Assembly: GCA_900545175.1 (NCBI GenBank)
Contig: UQYF01000010.1
Coordinates: 12,737-76,736 of the forward strand
DNA from: an uncultured Eubacteriales bacterium
GTDB lineage: Bacteria > Bacillota > Clostridia > Lachnospirales > Lachnospiraceae
Reading direction: 5' to 3'
DNA: 64,000 nucleotides
The notes beneath the pieces were generated by a model, which was given only the letters and a program-made list of their open reading frames with translations, did not search any database and had not been told where the DNA came from. Within the stretch, counting starts at the first letter, position 1, and every line of letters begins with the position of its first letter. The translations under genes and the position numbers were made by a program. This document shows, one piece after another, positions 42,287 to 50,465 of this stretch.

Positions 42287-42317
42287 TGCCGCCGCAGAAT
42301 ATGTGGCGGTATTTTTA
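42287..42317 (+). terminator. Candidate attenuator upstream of mgtE
   Basis: TGCCGCC (42287-42293) pairs with GGCGGTA (42305-42311), followed by TTTTT. It lies between the leader ORF and mgtE, so readthrough would be required for mgtE expression. Confidence 0.7.
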
Positions 42318-42382
42318 TGCTTAAATCGGGATAAGTTTAGGCGGACGGAATACCGGAGAAAATATTTTCAAAGGGAGGCAGT

Positions 42383-43780
42383 GTGATGACAAAGAAAATT
42401 CTGGGTGAACACAATTTTGTAGACGAGATTTTAAAGCTGTTCCGCACACCGATGAAGCAGGCGGAGCTGCTTGATAAATTGTCGGATTACCATGAGAATG
42501 ATATAGCGGAGGCGTTCGAGGAGTTATCCGAGGAGGAGAGAAGGAAGCTGTATCCGATTCTCGGTGCGGAGCGCGTGGCGGAGATTATAAGCTACATTGA
42601 GGATCCGGACGAGTACCTGAAGGAGATTGGCATAGACAGGGCTGCGAAGGTCATTTCCTACATGGATTCGGACGACGCGGTCGACGTTCTCGATGAATTC
42701 GATGATTCGACACAGGAGAAGCTTGTTAAGCTCCTTGATGAGGATTCAAGCCATGACATCAGGATGATTCTTTCTTATGAGGATGACGAGGCGGGAAGCA
42801 GAATGACGACGAACTATATCGTCATACACAACAACCTGACGGTTCGTCAGGCTATGCGGGAGCTTGTGAAGCAGGCGGGGGAGAACGACAATATCTCTAC
42901 CGTGTATGTGCTTGATGGGAACGATAAGTTCTGTGGTGCGATAGATTTGAAGGATTTGATAATAGCGAGGGAGAACACGCCGCTTGAGGACATCATAAGC
43001 GTGTCCTACCCGTATGTGACCGACCATGAAAAGATAAGCGACTGCATAGAGCGTCTGAAGGACTACGCTGAGGACTCGATTCCGGTTCTGACGGACGAGG
43101 GCGAGCTTATCGGTGTAATCACGGCACAGGATATAGTTGAGGCTGTCGATGATGAGATGGGTGAGGATTATGCGAAGCTTGGAGGTCTCACCGAGCAGGA
43201 GGATTTGGAGGAGTCGACCCTTACAAGTGTAAAAAAGAGACTTCCATGGCTCATAATTCTACTGTTCTTAGGCATTGGAGTGTCATCGGTTGTCGGAATA
43301 TTTGAGACTGTTGTGGCGGTTCTTCCTATTGTGATATGTTTTCAGTCGTTAATCCTTGATATGGCGGGAAATGTCGGAACACAGTCGCTTGCGGTGACAA
43401 TCCGTGTGCTCATGGATGAGAACCTCTCAGCGGGTGAAAAATTGAAGCTTGTCGGAAAAGAGGCGCGTGTGGGATTGTCGAACGGAATGATTCTCGGAGT
43501 GCTGTCGTTTGCGTTTATCGGAGTGTACATCTGGCTCTTTAAGCACAATCCGGCGGGATACTCGTTTATGATTTCGGGCTGCGTCGGGCTGGCACTCATG
43601 GCGGCGATGGTCATATCGAGCCTTGTCGGTACGCTGGTGCCGATGCTTTTCCACAAGATTAAGATTGATCCCGCCGTAGCGTCGGGACCGCTCATAACAA
43701 CGGTGAATGACCTGGTTGCGGTTATTGCATACTACGGTCTGGTGTGGATACTGCTCATAGATGTGCTGCACCTTGCGTAA
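42383..43780 (+). CDS. mgtE: Magnesium transporter MgtE
   Basis: A 465-residue Mg2+ channel/transporter: an N domain of repeated acidic helices (about 1-125), two CBS domains (about 130-255), then five membrane helices with SLILDMAGNVGTQSLAVTIR and ASGPLITTVNDLVAVIAYYGL. GGGAGG precedes the start; GTG 42383 or ATG 42386 are equally possible. Imports Mg2+ with gating by cytosolic Mg2+ at the N and CBS domains. Preceded by a leader with small ORF and terminator, and followed by a strong terminator. Confidence 0.95.
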   Translation: MMTKKILGEHNFVDEILKLFRTPMKQAELLDKLSDYHENDIAEAFEELSEEERRKLYPILGAERVAEIISYIEDPDEYLKEIGIDRAAKVISYMDSDDAVDVLDEFDDSTQEKLVKLLDEDSSHDIRMILSYEDDEAGSRMTTNYIVIHNNLTVRQAMRELVKQAGENDNISTVYVLDGNDKFCGAIDLKDLIIARENTPLEDIISVSYPYVTDHEKISDCIERLKDYAEDSIPVLTDEGELIGVITAQDIVEAVDDEMGEDYAKLGGLTEQEDLEESTLTSVKKRLPWLIILLFLGIGVSSVVGIFETVVAVLPIVICFQSLILDMAGNVGTQSLAVTIRVLMDENLSAGEKLKLVGKEARVGLSNGMILGVLSFAFIGVYIWLFKHNPAGYSFMISGCVGLALMAAMVISSLVGTLVPMLFHKIKIDPAVASGPLITTVNDLVAVIAYYGLVWILLIDVLHLA

Positions 43781-43816
43781 AAAATGTCCCATATCAATTT
43801 GATATGGGACATTTTT
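43780..43816. terminator. Strong terminator after mgtE
   Basis: AAAAATGTCCCATATCAA pairs with its complement ending ATTTTT (43799-43816). Works in both directions. Confidence 0.9.
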
Positions 43817-43827
43817 AAGGGGATAAA

Positions 43828-43976
43828 TCAAAGCCTGCCAAGTTCATCCTTCAGAGTGCGGTTAATATGATGGGAAACATTTCCATAAGGGATGAGCCGG
43901 TAAATACAATCTGTCCCTTGGGAGCAGTTTTATTTTCAAGTCTGTAGCGCTCTACCTTAATTTTTTTATCATCCAT
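43828..43976 (-). pseudogene. Remnant of an SGNH/GDSL hydrolase gene
   Basis: From an ATG at 43976 with AGGAGG upstream, 38 codons encode a typical SGNH-hydrolase start: KGQIVFTGSSLMEMFPI contains the catalytic GSS motif. The frame then stops at 43851. In the next frame RTLKDELGRL-stop (to 43828) resembles a later part of such enzymes. The intact family has about 200 residues, so most of the gene has been deleted. Confidence 0.65.
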
Positions 43977-44080
43977 AGCCTTCCTCCTAAATAGAAAAAG
44001 TTTTTGACCGAAGTAATAATATGTATTATAATGCATGAGATGGTTACGGACAATGAAATTTAGATATTTAACGGAGGTAT

Positions 44081-44147
44081 ATTGTGAAATCGTAATACAT
44101 CTAAGGCAGTAAAGGACACTGCCTAAGATGTATTACAATTTCACAAT
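44081..44147. repeat. 67-bp imperfect palindrome in the GGDEF gene leader
   Basis: ATTGTGAAAT (44081) pairs with ATTTCACAAT (ending 44147); the inner arms GTAATACATCT and AGATGTATTAC, and AGGCAGT with ACTGCCT, continue the stem. It starts 5 bases after GGAGGTATATT with a GTG, and that frame is stopped after 3 codons. Confidence 0.7.
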
Positions 44148-44206
44148 AGTTAAGCTGGTTGAACTATAGGAAACATGTAAAAAACACGTTTTTCATTACT
44201 ATTTAA

Positions 44207-44305
44207 GTCACTGCAAAAGCAGTGACATGGAGGTATAGTGTGAAAAATAAGCCTGACAGCATATTTCTCACACCTGCAATTTGTTCCTGAGCGAAAGCAA
44301 ATTGC
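44207..44305 (+). promoter_or_regulatory. Further stacked hairpins and second ribosome-site copy in the leader
   Basis: GTCACTGC-AAAA-GCAGTGAC (44207-44226); then GGAGGTATAGTGTGAAA, a second copy of the ribosome-site-plus-GTG seen at 44074; then a GTGTGA...TCACAC stem and GCAATTTG...CAAATTGC (44276-44305). The second GTG opens a 17-codon frame beginning MKNKPDSIFL that is closed before the cyclase gene. Confidence 0.55.
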
Positions 44306-44384
44306 TTTGCCGGCAGATGAGAAAACGCCTGCGCGGGCTTCTCACCGCCTCATCGTGATAAATCGCTCGGAAATGAGGGCTAAA

Positions 44385-45452
44385 ATGTTAATAAATGATG
44401 CGGAGAGCAGGGAACATAAGCGGTTCAGTGCGGTATCCAGAGTAATCCAGAGCGTTCTTATTTCGACACTTATAGTGCTTGTTGTCATTATGGTGATTCA
44501 GATAAAACACCTTCAGGGCACGGCACGTGTAATAAATTATGCCGGTCTTGCGCGAGGTGCGACGCAAAGGCTTGTGAAGCTAGAGATAATCGGAATCCAT
44601 GATGATGAGTTTGTGCAGTATCTCGATGATATTCTGGAGGATTTGAAATACGATGATGGCAGCTATGGGCTTGTAAGTCTGGAGGATGCGAATTATCAGG
44701 GTAAGCTTGACAGCCTTATAGACTATTGGAGAAAATTAAAAAAAGAGATTAAAAAGGCAAGAGACTGTGGCTATGAAGCCACAGATATAGTGGCAATGAG
44801 TGAGACGTACTTCTGGCTTGCTGATGAGGTTGTATCTGCGGCAGAGGCATATTCGGATAAAGCGGCAAAGCAGATGAGGCTCGTAGAGCTTTTGTCGGTA
44901 GTGGATATGCTTATACTGTTCCTGCTTATTACAGAGCAGTCACTTTCTTCCATGCGGATAATCAGGAAGAACAGGATACTTGAGCAGAAGGCATATATAG
45001 ATGTGCATACGGGGCTTCCTAATAAGAGTAAGTGTGAGGAGCTGTTTAGTGATATGTCATTTATAACAGAGCCGACAGCCTGTCTGATGTTCGACCTTAA
45101 CAATCTTAAGAGCGCAAATGATACGCTGGGACATTCGGCAGGTGACCAGCTTATCGCAAGCTTTGCGAGAGTGTTGAGAAATGTAATTCCGGCAAATGAT
45201 TTTGTGGGAAGGTACGGCGGTGATGAGTTCGTTGTGATTCTGTACAATATTACAGAGAATACCGTTAAAAGCCTCCTTACACAGCTGCATAATGAGGTTA
45301 TGCAGTTTAACAGATGTGGAAATAATATTCCGATAAGCTACGCACAGGGCTGGGCTGTGTCAACGGATTACACGGACTGCACGCTCAGGGCTCTGTTTGA
45401 CAAGGCAGACCAATTCATGTATACGAATAAGGTGAGAGTGAAGTCGGAGTAG
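44385..45452 (+). CDS. Membrane diguanylate cyclase (GGDEF)
   Basis: About 355 residues from the ATG at 44385, chosen for GAGGG 5 bases upstream; the frame opens at 44307. One N-terminal helix (VLISTLIVLVVIMVIQI), an outer domain like type IV pili/PilJ sensors (INYAGLARGATQRLVKLEI), a second helix, and a GGDEF domain with RYGGDEFVVIL, so it should make c-di-GMP. No RxxD inhibitory site was clearly seen before the motif. The long leader holds stacked hairpins. It converges with the YgjP-like gene. Confidence 0.9.
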   Translation: MLINDAESREHKRFSAVSRVIQSVLISTLIVLVVIMVIQIKHLQGTARVINYAGLARGATQRLVKLEIIGIHDDEFVQYLDDILEDLKYDDGSYGLVSLEDANYQGKLDSLIDYWRKLKKEIKKARDCGYEATDIVAMSETYFWLADEVVSAAEAYSDKAAKQMRLVELLSVVDMLILFLLITEQSLSSMRIIRKNRILEQKAYIDVHTGLPNKSKCEELFSDMSFITEPTACLMFDLNNLKSANDTLGHSAGDQLIASFARVLRNVIPANDFVGRYGGDEFVVILYNITENTVKSLLTQLHNEVMQFNRCGNNIPISYAQGWAVSTDYTDCTLRALFDKADQFMYTNKVRVKSE

Positions 45453-45467
45453 GATGACTTTAACGGA

Positions 45468-45498
45468 GCGTATGGCAGGTTATTCACCTGTCATACGC
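45468..45498. terminator. Shared terminator of convergent genes
   Basis: GCGTATGGCAGGT (45468-45480) pairs with ACCTGTCATACGC (45486-45498). It overlaps the end of the YgjP-like gene. Confidence 0.75.
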
Positions 45499-46073
45499 TT
45501 CATTATTTCACTTCCGTGGGTTTTAAGCCATTTTTCCTGTTCCGCATAGCCGGGAAGAACCCTTGCAACCTCATCCCAAAAGCGCCCCGAGTGGTTCATT
45601 TCCTTTCGATGGCACAGCTCATGCACCACGACATAGTCGATTACCTCAGGGGGAGTGAGCATGAGGAGACAGTTGAAATTAAGGTTTCCCCTGCTGCTGC
45701 AGCTTCCCCAGCGAGTACGCTGGTTTCTTATGGTTATACGCCCATAGGTGACACCGACGAGCGGCGCGAAGTGAGCCACACGTCCGGGAATGTAGGTGCA
45801 GGCTTTATCGGCAAGCTTCCTAATCTCATCGTTTGAGAGCTTTTTAACAGGCAGTGCGTCATTGCATTGTCTGTTTTTTTGTTCCAGCTTCCTAAGATGT
45901 TCCACTATCCAATCGGTGCGGTCTGCTATGAACTGTTCAATATAGCTGCCGGAAGCCTGATACGGAGCTCGGACGATAATGCGCATATCGGGACGGATTT
46001 CTAGGGCAAGGGTTTTTCTGGAGCTTCTTATAATTTCAATTTTTATATTTGATTTGCCGATGGGTGTATTCAT
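45480..46073 (-). CDS. YgjP-like metal-dependent hydrolase (DUF45)
   Basis: A 197-residue zinc-peptidase-like protein of the YgjP/WLM group: RRKTLALEIRPDMRIIVRAP near the start, RWGSCSSRGNLNFNCLLMLTP, and VVHELCHRKEMNHSGRFWDEV with the HExxH-type motif (HELCH). The family is often described as SprT-like metalloprotease. Role unknown. GGAG precedes its ATG. Confidence 0.9.
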   Translation of the reverse strand: MNTPIGKSNIKIEIIRSSRKTLALEIRPDMRIIVRAPYQASGSYIEQFIADRTDWIVEHLRKLEQKNRQCNDALPVKKLSNDEIRKLADKACTYIPGRVAHFAPLVGVTYGRITIRNQRTRWGSCSSRGNLNFNCLLMLTPPEVIDYVVVHELCHRKEMNHSGRFWDEVARVLPGYAEQEKWLKTHGSEIMKRMTGE

Positions 46074-46146
46074 GGATAATCTCCTTCGGAATGTTTTTAT
46101 ATAGCTGTTCTGCTGCTTTTAAATTTAATACTTATCGGTTATTATA

Positions 46147-46213
46147 TGCTATCAGGGGCAAAAGGTCAAAAAACATTCGTGCTTGCACGATTAGGCTTTT
46201 GAACTCATTATAA
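46147..46213 (+). repeat. AGGGGCAAAA hairpin repeat with inserted stem
   Basis: GCTATCAGGGGCAAAAGGTC ... GGCTTTTGAACTCATTATA encloses a CGTGC-TT-GCACG hairpin. Same family as 8304-8346 and 61122-61163. Confidence 0.5.
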
Positions 46214-46333
46214 CGAGCTGGAATATTTAGAAAAAGTGTTTGGAAAAATTTTATGAATAGCTGTTGCGATTGAAAAGCCACAATGTTATAATAACGGCTG
46301 AAAAAAGTTGTGCGTCATAACTAACTGCAAATA

Positions 46334-46393
46334 TATTAGACTATCTGTAGATACATTAGGCTATCTGCGGATGCATGCGGCTACCTGTTGGCA
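46334..46393 (+). repeat. Three tandem 20-bp repeats before the DUF6110-like gene
   Basis: TTAGACTATCTGTAGATACA, TTAGGCTATCTGCGGATGCA and TGCGGCTACCTGTTGGCACA, each 20 bp. They end 43 bases before the start codon. Confidence 0.75.
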
Positions 46394-46435
46394 CACACAG
46401 GAAAATACACCTATTGAATATGGAGGTACATAGCT

Positions 46436-46759
46436 ATGAGTAAGTCAAAGATTAACTGGGGCAAGACAGGACTTTTTGCAGCGGGCGTTGCATTCGGAAC
46501 GGCAGGCATAAAGCTTTTATCAAGCAAGGACGCAAAGAAGTTCTATACTAACTGCACTGCGGCAGTTCTTAGAGCTAAGGATTGTGTTATGAAGACGGTA
46601 TCCACCGTTTCGGAGAACTGCAGCGACATCTACTCGGATGCAAAGAGCATTAACGAGGACAGAGTAGCTAAGGAGGAGGCAGTTTACGAGGATTTTGCCG
46701 ATGATTTCTCTGAGGTTAAGAACGAAGAGGAAGTAAAAGAGGAGACTAAGGCTGAGTAA
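46436..46759 (+). CDS. DUF6110-like small protein
   Basis: A 107-residue protein: short hydrophobic N-terminal segment (TGLFAAGVAFGTAGIKLLSS) followed by KDAKKFYTNCTAAVLRAKDCVM and an acidic C-terminal tail. This form matches what I recall as DUF6110, a family found directly upstream of heavy-metal P-type ATPases in Clostridia. It may help deliver metal or anchor the pump. TGGAGG precedes the ATG. A terminator lies between it and the ATPase gene. Confidence 0.65.
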   Translation: MSKSKINWGKTGLFAAGVAFGTAGIKLLSSKDAKKFYTNCTAAVLRAKDCVMKTVSTVSENCSDIYSDAKSINEDRVAKEEAVYEDFADDFSEVKNEEEVKEETKAE

Positions 46760-46763
46760 GAAA

Positions 46764-46800
46764 AATGGGACAGGGGTCTGACACCGTGTCCCATTTTTTC
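46764..46800 (+). terminator. Terminator using the GGGACAGGGGTC repeat
   Basis: AAAATGGGACA pairs with TGTCCCATTTT followed by TTC; the inner part reads GGGGTCTGACACC. The same core forms the coding repeat at 19749-19812. Confidence 0.8.
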
Positions 46801-46827
46801 TGGTAGGCAGAATGGAGCTGTTTTGTT

Positions 46828-48906
46828 ATGAAATTTCAGATAAAACATGAGTATGGGAACAGAATGAGAATACATGTCTGTGCATATCGTATGACCTGTG
46901 GGCAGGCGGATATATTACAGTACTATCTGCAGAAGCAGGCAGATATAGAGATTGCGAAGGTGTATGACAGAACCGGAGATGCGGTCATAGAGTATAAGGG
47001 AGACAGGGATGAGGTTATAAAGCTTTTAAGAAAGTTTTCCTACGAGAATGAACAGCTTCCTGAGACTGTAGCCGGAAATACCGGAAGAAGCTTAAGCCAT
47101 GAGTATCAGGACAAGCTATTTGACAGGATAGTATTTCATTATGCGAGAAAATGGTTCCTTCCGTACCCGCTAAAGGTGTGTTTTACGGCATATAACGCAG
47201 TAAAGTACATTGCGGCGGGAATCAGGTGTCTGTGGAACAGAAGGATTGAGGTTCCGGTGCTTGACGCTACGGCAATCGGTGTGTCGATGCTAAGAGGCGA
47301 TATCGGAACGGCAGGTTCAATTATGTTCATGCTCGGTATAGGCGAGCTTCTCGAGGAGTGGACACACAAGAAGTCGGTCGATGACCTTGCAAGAACGATG
47401 TCGCTCAATGTTAGCAGTGTATGGTGCAGGGCAGGGGATGAGCAGGTGCTTGTACCTGTTCATCAGATAAAGAAGGGCGACTATATAATTGTCCGTGTCG
47501 GAAATATGATTCCGTTCGACGGAGTTGTAAGAGAAGGCGAGGCAATGGTCAACCAGGCATCGCTCACGGGTGAATCCGTACCTGTTGAGAAGAAGCCGGG
47601 AGCTGCCGTGTATGCCGGAACGGTTGTCGAGGAGGGCGAGCTTGTGCTTGAGGTCCAGTCCGTCGGCGGCAGCAGCAGATATGAGAAGATTGTCACTATG
47701 ATAGAGGAGTCGGAAAAGCTTAAGTCAGGTGTCGAGAGCAAGGCAGAGCATCTTGCCGACAAGCTTGTTCCGTACAGTCTCGGTGCGACAGGACTTGTGT
47801 GGCTTCTGACACGCAATACGACAAAGGCACTTGCAGTGTTAATGGTAGATTTCAGTTGTGCACTCAAGCTTGCCATGCCTGTATCGGTTCTTTCGGCAAT
47901 CAGGGAGGCGGGCAGCCGTCATCTCACAGTAAAGGGAGGAAAATTCCTTGAGGCAGTGGCAGATGCTGACACCATTGTGTTCGATAAGACAGGTACGCTC
48001 ACCAAGGCTCAGCCGACTGTGGCCAAGGTTGTGTCATTTAACGGCGGCAGCGAGGATGAGCTTCTAAAGATTGCAGCCTGTCTTGAGGAACATTTCCCTC
48101 ATTCCATGGCGCGCGCGGTCGTGGAAGCGGCTAAGAACAGGGGAATTGAGCATAGCGAGATGCACTCAAAGGTTGAATACATAGTCGCACACGGAATTGC
48201 ATCTGCGATAGGTGACAAGAGGGTTGTCATCGGAAGCGCACACTTCGTATTTGAGGACGAGAAGGCGTCGATACCGGAGGATAAGAAGGCTCTATATGAG
48301 GAGCTTCCGCTTGAGTACTCGCATCTTTATCTTGCGATTGACGGAATGCTTGCGGCGGTTATCTGTATAGAGGATCCTGTGCGGGAAGAGGCTGTGGAGG
48401 TTATAAAGCAGCTCAAGGCGGCAGGCATATCTAAGGTAGTGATGATGACCGGCGACAGCGAGAGGACGGCGGCAGCCATAGCAAAGAAGGTCGGGGTTGA
48501 CGAGTACTATTCTGAGGTTCTTCCTCAGGATAAGGCAGGCTTCGTTGAGAAGGAAAAAGCAGCGGGCAGAAGGGTGATAATGATAGGTGACGGAATCAAC
48601 GATTCGCCTGCACTTTCGGCGGCTGATGTCGGAATTGCCATAAGCGACGGAGCACAGCTTGCGCGTGAGATTGCGGATATCACAATCGGAGCGGATGACC
48701 TGAATGAGCTGGTTACATTAAAGCAGATAAGCGATCTTCTGATGAAGAGAATCCACAGGAATTACAGAACAATAGTGGGCTTTAACACATTATTGATCGT
48801 TCTTGGTGTTGCGGGAGTTATACAGCCTACAACATCGGCACTGTGCCACAACACATCCACCCTGCTTATCGGAATCAACAGCATGAAGAACCTGCTTCCG
48901 CGTTGA
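46828..48906 (+). CDS. Heavy-metal-type P1B ATPase, atypical metal motif
   Basis: A 692-residue P-type ATPase. The first ~75 residues look like a degenerate HMA domain without CxxC. SLTGESVPVEKKPG is the actuator loop, DKTGTLTKAQP holds the phosphorylated Asp386 and MMTGDSERTAAAIA and GDGINDSPALSAADVGIAI follow. The membrane metal motif is SCALKLAMP near 343-351 in place of the usual CPC/CPx, so its ion cannot be predicted. The C-terminus LIGINSMKNLLPR is complete. It likely pairs with the upstream small protein. Confidence 0.88.
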   Translation: MKFQIKHEYGNRMRIHVCAYRMTCGQADILQYYLQKQADIEIAKVYDRTGDAVIEYKGDRDEVIKLLRKFSYENEQLPETVAGNTGRSLSHEYQDKLFDRIVFHYARKWFLPYPLKVCFTAYNAVKYIAAGIRCLWNRRIEVPVLDATAIGVSMLRGDIGTAGSIMFMLGIGELLEEWTHKKSVDDLARTMSLNVSSVWCRAGDEQVLVPVHQIKKGDYIIVRVGNMIPFDGVVREGEAMVNQASLTGESVPVEKKPGAAVYAGTVVEEGELVLEVQSVGGSSRYEKIVTMIEESEKLKSGVESKAEHLADKLVPYSLGATGLVWLLTRNTTKALAVLMVDFSCALKLAMPVSVLSAIREAGSRHLTVKGGKFLEAVADADTIVFDKTGTLTKAQPTVAKVVSFNGGSEDELLKIAACLEEHFPHSMARAVVEAAKNRGIEHSEMHSKVEYIVAHGIASAIGDKRVVIGSAHFVFEDEKASIPEDKKALYEELPLEYSHLYLAIDGMLAAVICIEDPVREEAVEVIKQLKAAGISKVVMMTGDSERTAAAIAKKVGVDEYYSEVLPQDKAGFVEKEKAAGRRVIMIGDGINDSPALSAADVGIAISDGAQLAREIADITIGADDLNELVTLKQISDLLMKRIHRNYRTIVGFNTLLIVLGVAGVIQPTTSALCHNTSTLLIGINSMKNLLPR

Positions 48907-49134
48907 GAAGCACGGATTTGATAAAAAGTAAAATCCGCGGATTTGGGAAAAATCATGTGGAAGCAGGGATTATTATCTGATATAATAAGCATTGGAATGA
49001 AAAGCAGATATGCTGTCCGGTTGATACCACTAAAAAGTAGAAATAGTGCAATTTTAACATAATATTCTACAAGAAATATACAGAAATGTGTCGTATGATG
49101 ATGGCAAAATGTATCAATATTTAAGGAGAATGAC

Positions 49135-50457
49135 ATGGCAGCCAGAAGAAAATCATTGGCACAGCTATCTGTGCCGATATGTTTAGAAACTTTATTTTAT
49201 ATGCTTTCAGGTATGGTCGATACACTTATGCTATCATCAGTAAGTGATCAGGCTGTGGGAGCAGTGGGAACAGCGAACACATATATAGGTGTTTTTATTA
49301 TCATGTTTGGGGTAATATCATCGGGTATGGTGGCGGTCATGTCACAGAATATCGGAGCGGGAAGACCCGGAATTGCATATCAGGCAAGACAGCTTGGACT
49401 TATGTTTAATGCGCTGATAGGCGTGTTGATGTCTGTTATCCTTGCCTTTTTTTCAGGCGGAATACTTAGAATGGTAAGCATTGCCCCGGCGCTGTTTGAG
49501 CCAGCTGAGACATACCTTAGAATTGTTGGAGGCGCATGCTTTTTAAATGCGCTTATTCCTATTTTTTCCAGTTATTTGAGAGTGTTCGGATATACGAAGC
49601 ACTCCTTAATAGGAACGGTTGTCGGGAATGCCATTAATATAATACTTAATTCGGTATTTCTGTTCGTGTTTAACTGGGGCGTAATGGGAGTTGCCGTTGC
49701 CACGGTCATTTCAAGGATTGTAAATCTTATCATTGTAGCGGTGATGGGGGCTGTGCTTATTAAGGCAAAGCAGAATCCTGAGCGTATTCCGGCAGGAAGG
49801 ATACTGGCTCAGATTGTCAAGATAGGTTTTCCTTCCGCGCTTGAAACAGCGCTCTACAATGTAGCGATGACACTTATAGTCCGTTTTATGAATCAGATGG
49901 ATTCGGACGGAATGAATGTTACTGCCCGTTCCTATGCCATGCAGATTGCCAATTTTTCGTACTGTGTCGGAGCTGCGCTTGCACAGGCCAATGCCATTAT
50001 GACCGGCTGGCGGATCGGGGCAAAGGAGTATGAAGAATGTGACAGAGGTACAAGAAAGGCTGTGGTATACGGACTTATAACAGCTACATGCTTTTCTGTG
50101 ACATTTGCATTGTCAGGACGTTTTATAGTCCATATATTTACTGATGACGCGCAGATGATAAATCTTGTGGTGAAACTGCTGGTGGTGGATATATTCCTGG
50201 AATTCGGAAGGGTGACGAACCTTGTATACGGTCAGGCATTAAAGACCAGCGGGGATGCGGTTTTCCCGGTTATAATGGGTGCAATATTCATGTATCTGTT
50301 CGCAGTCGGAGGAACATATCTGTTTGGAATACATATGGGGCTTCAGTCATTAGGAGCATATATTGCCATGGCATCTGATGAGTGTGCGAGAGCCGTCGGA
50401 ATGGTGCTTAGATGGAAGAGCGGAAAATGGAAGGGTAAGAGTCTTGTAGAATTGTAG
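49135..50457 (+). CDS. MATE-family efflux transporter
   Basis: A 440-residue polytopic protein of about 12 helices in two halves: ETLFYMLSGMVDTLMLSSVSDQAVGAVG and PSALETALYNVAMTLIVRFMNQ are the paired family signatures. It exports cationic drugs or metabolites using Na+ or H+. AAGGAG precedes the start. An AraC gene starts 8 bases after its stop, so the two are one operon and the regulator may control the pump. Confidence 0.93.
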   Translation: MAARRKSLAQLSVPICLETLFYMLSGMVDTLMLSSVSDQAVGAVGTANTYIGVFIIMFGVISSGMVAVMSQNIGAGRPGIAYQARQLGLMFNALIGVLMSVILAFFSGGILRMVSIAPALFEPAETYLRIVGGACFLNALIPIFSSYLRVFGYTKHSLIGTVVGNAINIILNSVFLFVFNWGVMGVAVATVISRIVNLIIVAVMGAVLIKAKQNPERIPAGRILAQIVKIGFPSALETALYNVAMTLIVRFMNQMDSDGMNVTARSYAMQIANFSYCVGAALAQANAIMTGWRIGAKEYEECDRGTRKAVVYGLITATCFSVTFALSGRFIVHIFTDDAQMINLVVKLLVVDIFLEFGRVTNLVYGQALKTSGDAVFPVIMGAIFMYLFAVGGTYLFGIHMGLQSLGAYIAMASDECARAVGMVLRWKSGKWKGKSLVEL

Positions 50458-50465
50458 GAGAGCTT

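Larger units (their letters stand above)
42107..42317 (+). ncRNA. Structured mgtE leader with hairpins and terminator
   Basis: Hairpins visible in order: CGAC...GTCG (42182-42196), TCTGCGGTGGCAGA, GACGCAGCT (42233-42241) with AGCTGCGTC (42260-42268), then a terminator. It does not carry the M-box features expected for an Mg2+ riboswitch. It may be a new leader class, or attenuation through the 29-codon ORF inside it. Ends and folding are inferred. Confidence 0.45.
46074..46435. other. Repeat-rich spacer between divergent genes
   Basis: Holds a copy of the AGGGGCAAAA hairpin repeat (46147-46213) and a 3 x 20-bp tandem array (46334-46393). No small gene is supported. Confidence 0.6.

Noticed and set aside
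42107..42317. M-box Mg2+ riboswitch upstream of mgtE
   Set aside because: The conserved M-box loops could not be found by eye; the leader is described as unassigned.
44065..44384. c-di-GMP (GEMM) riboswitch before the GGDEF gene
   Set aside because: Core GEMM motifs and tetraloop receptor are not present; the stems look like simple palindromes.
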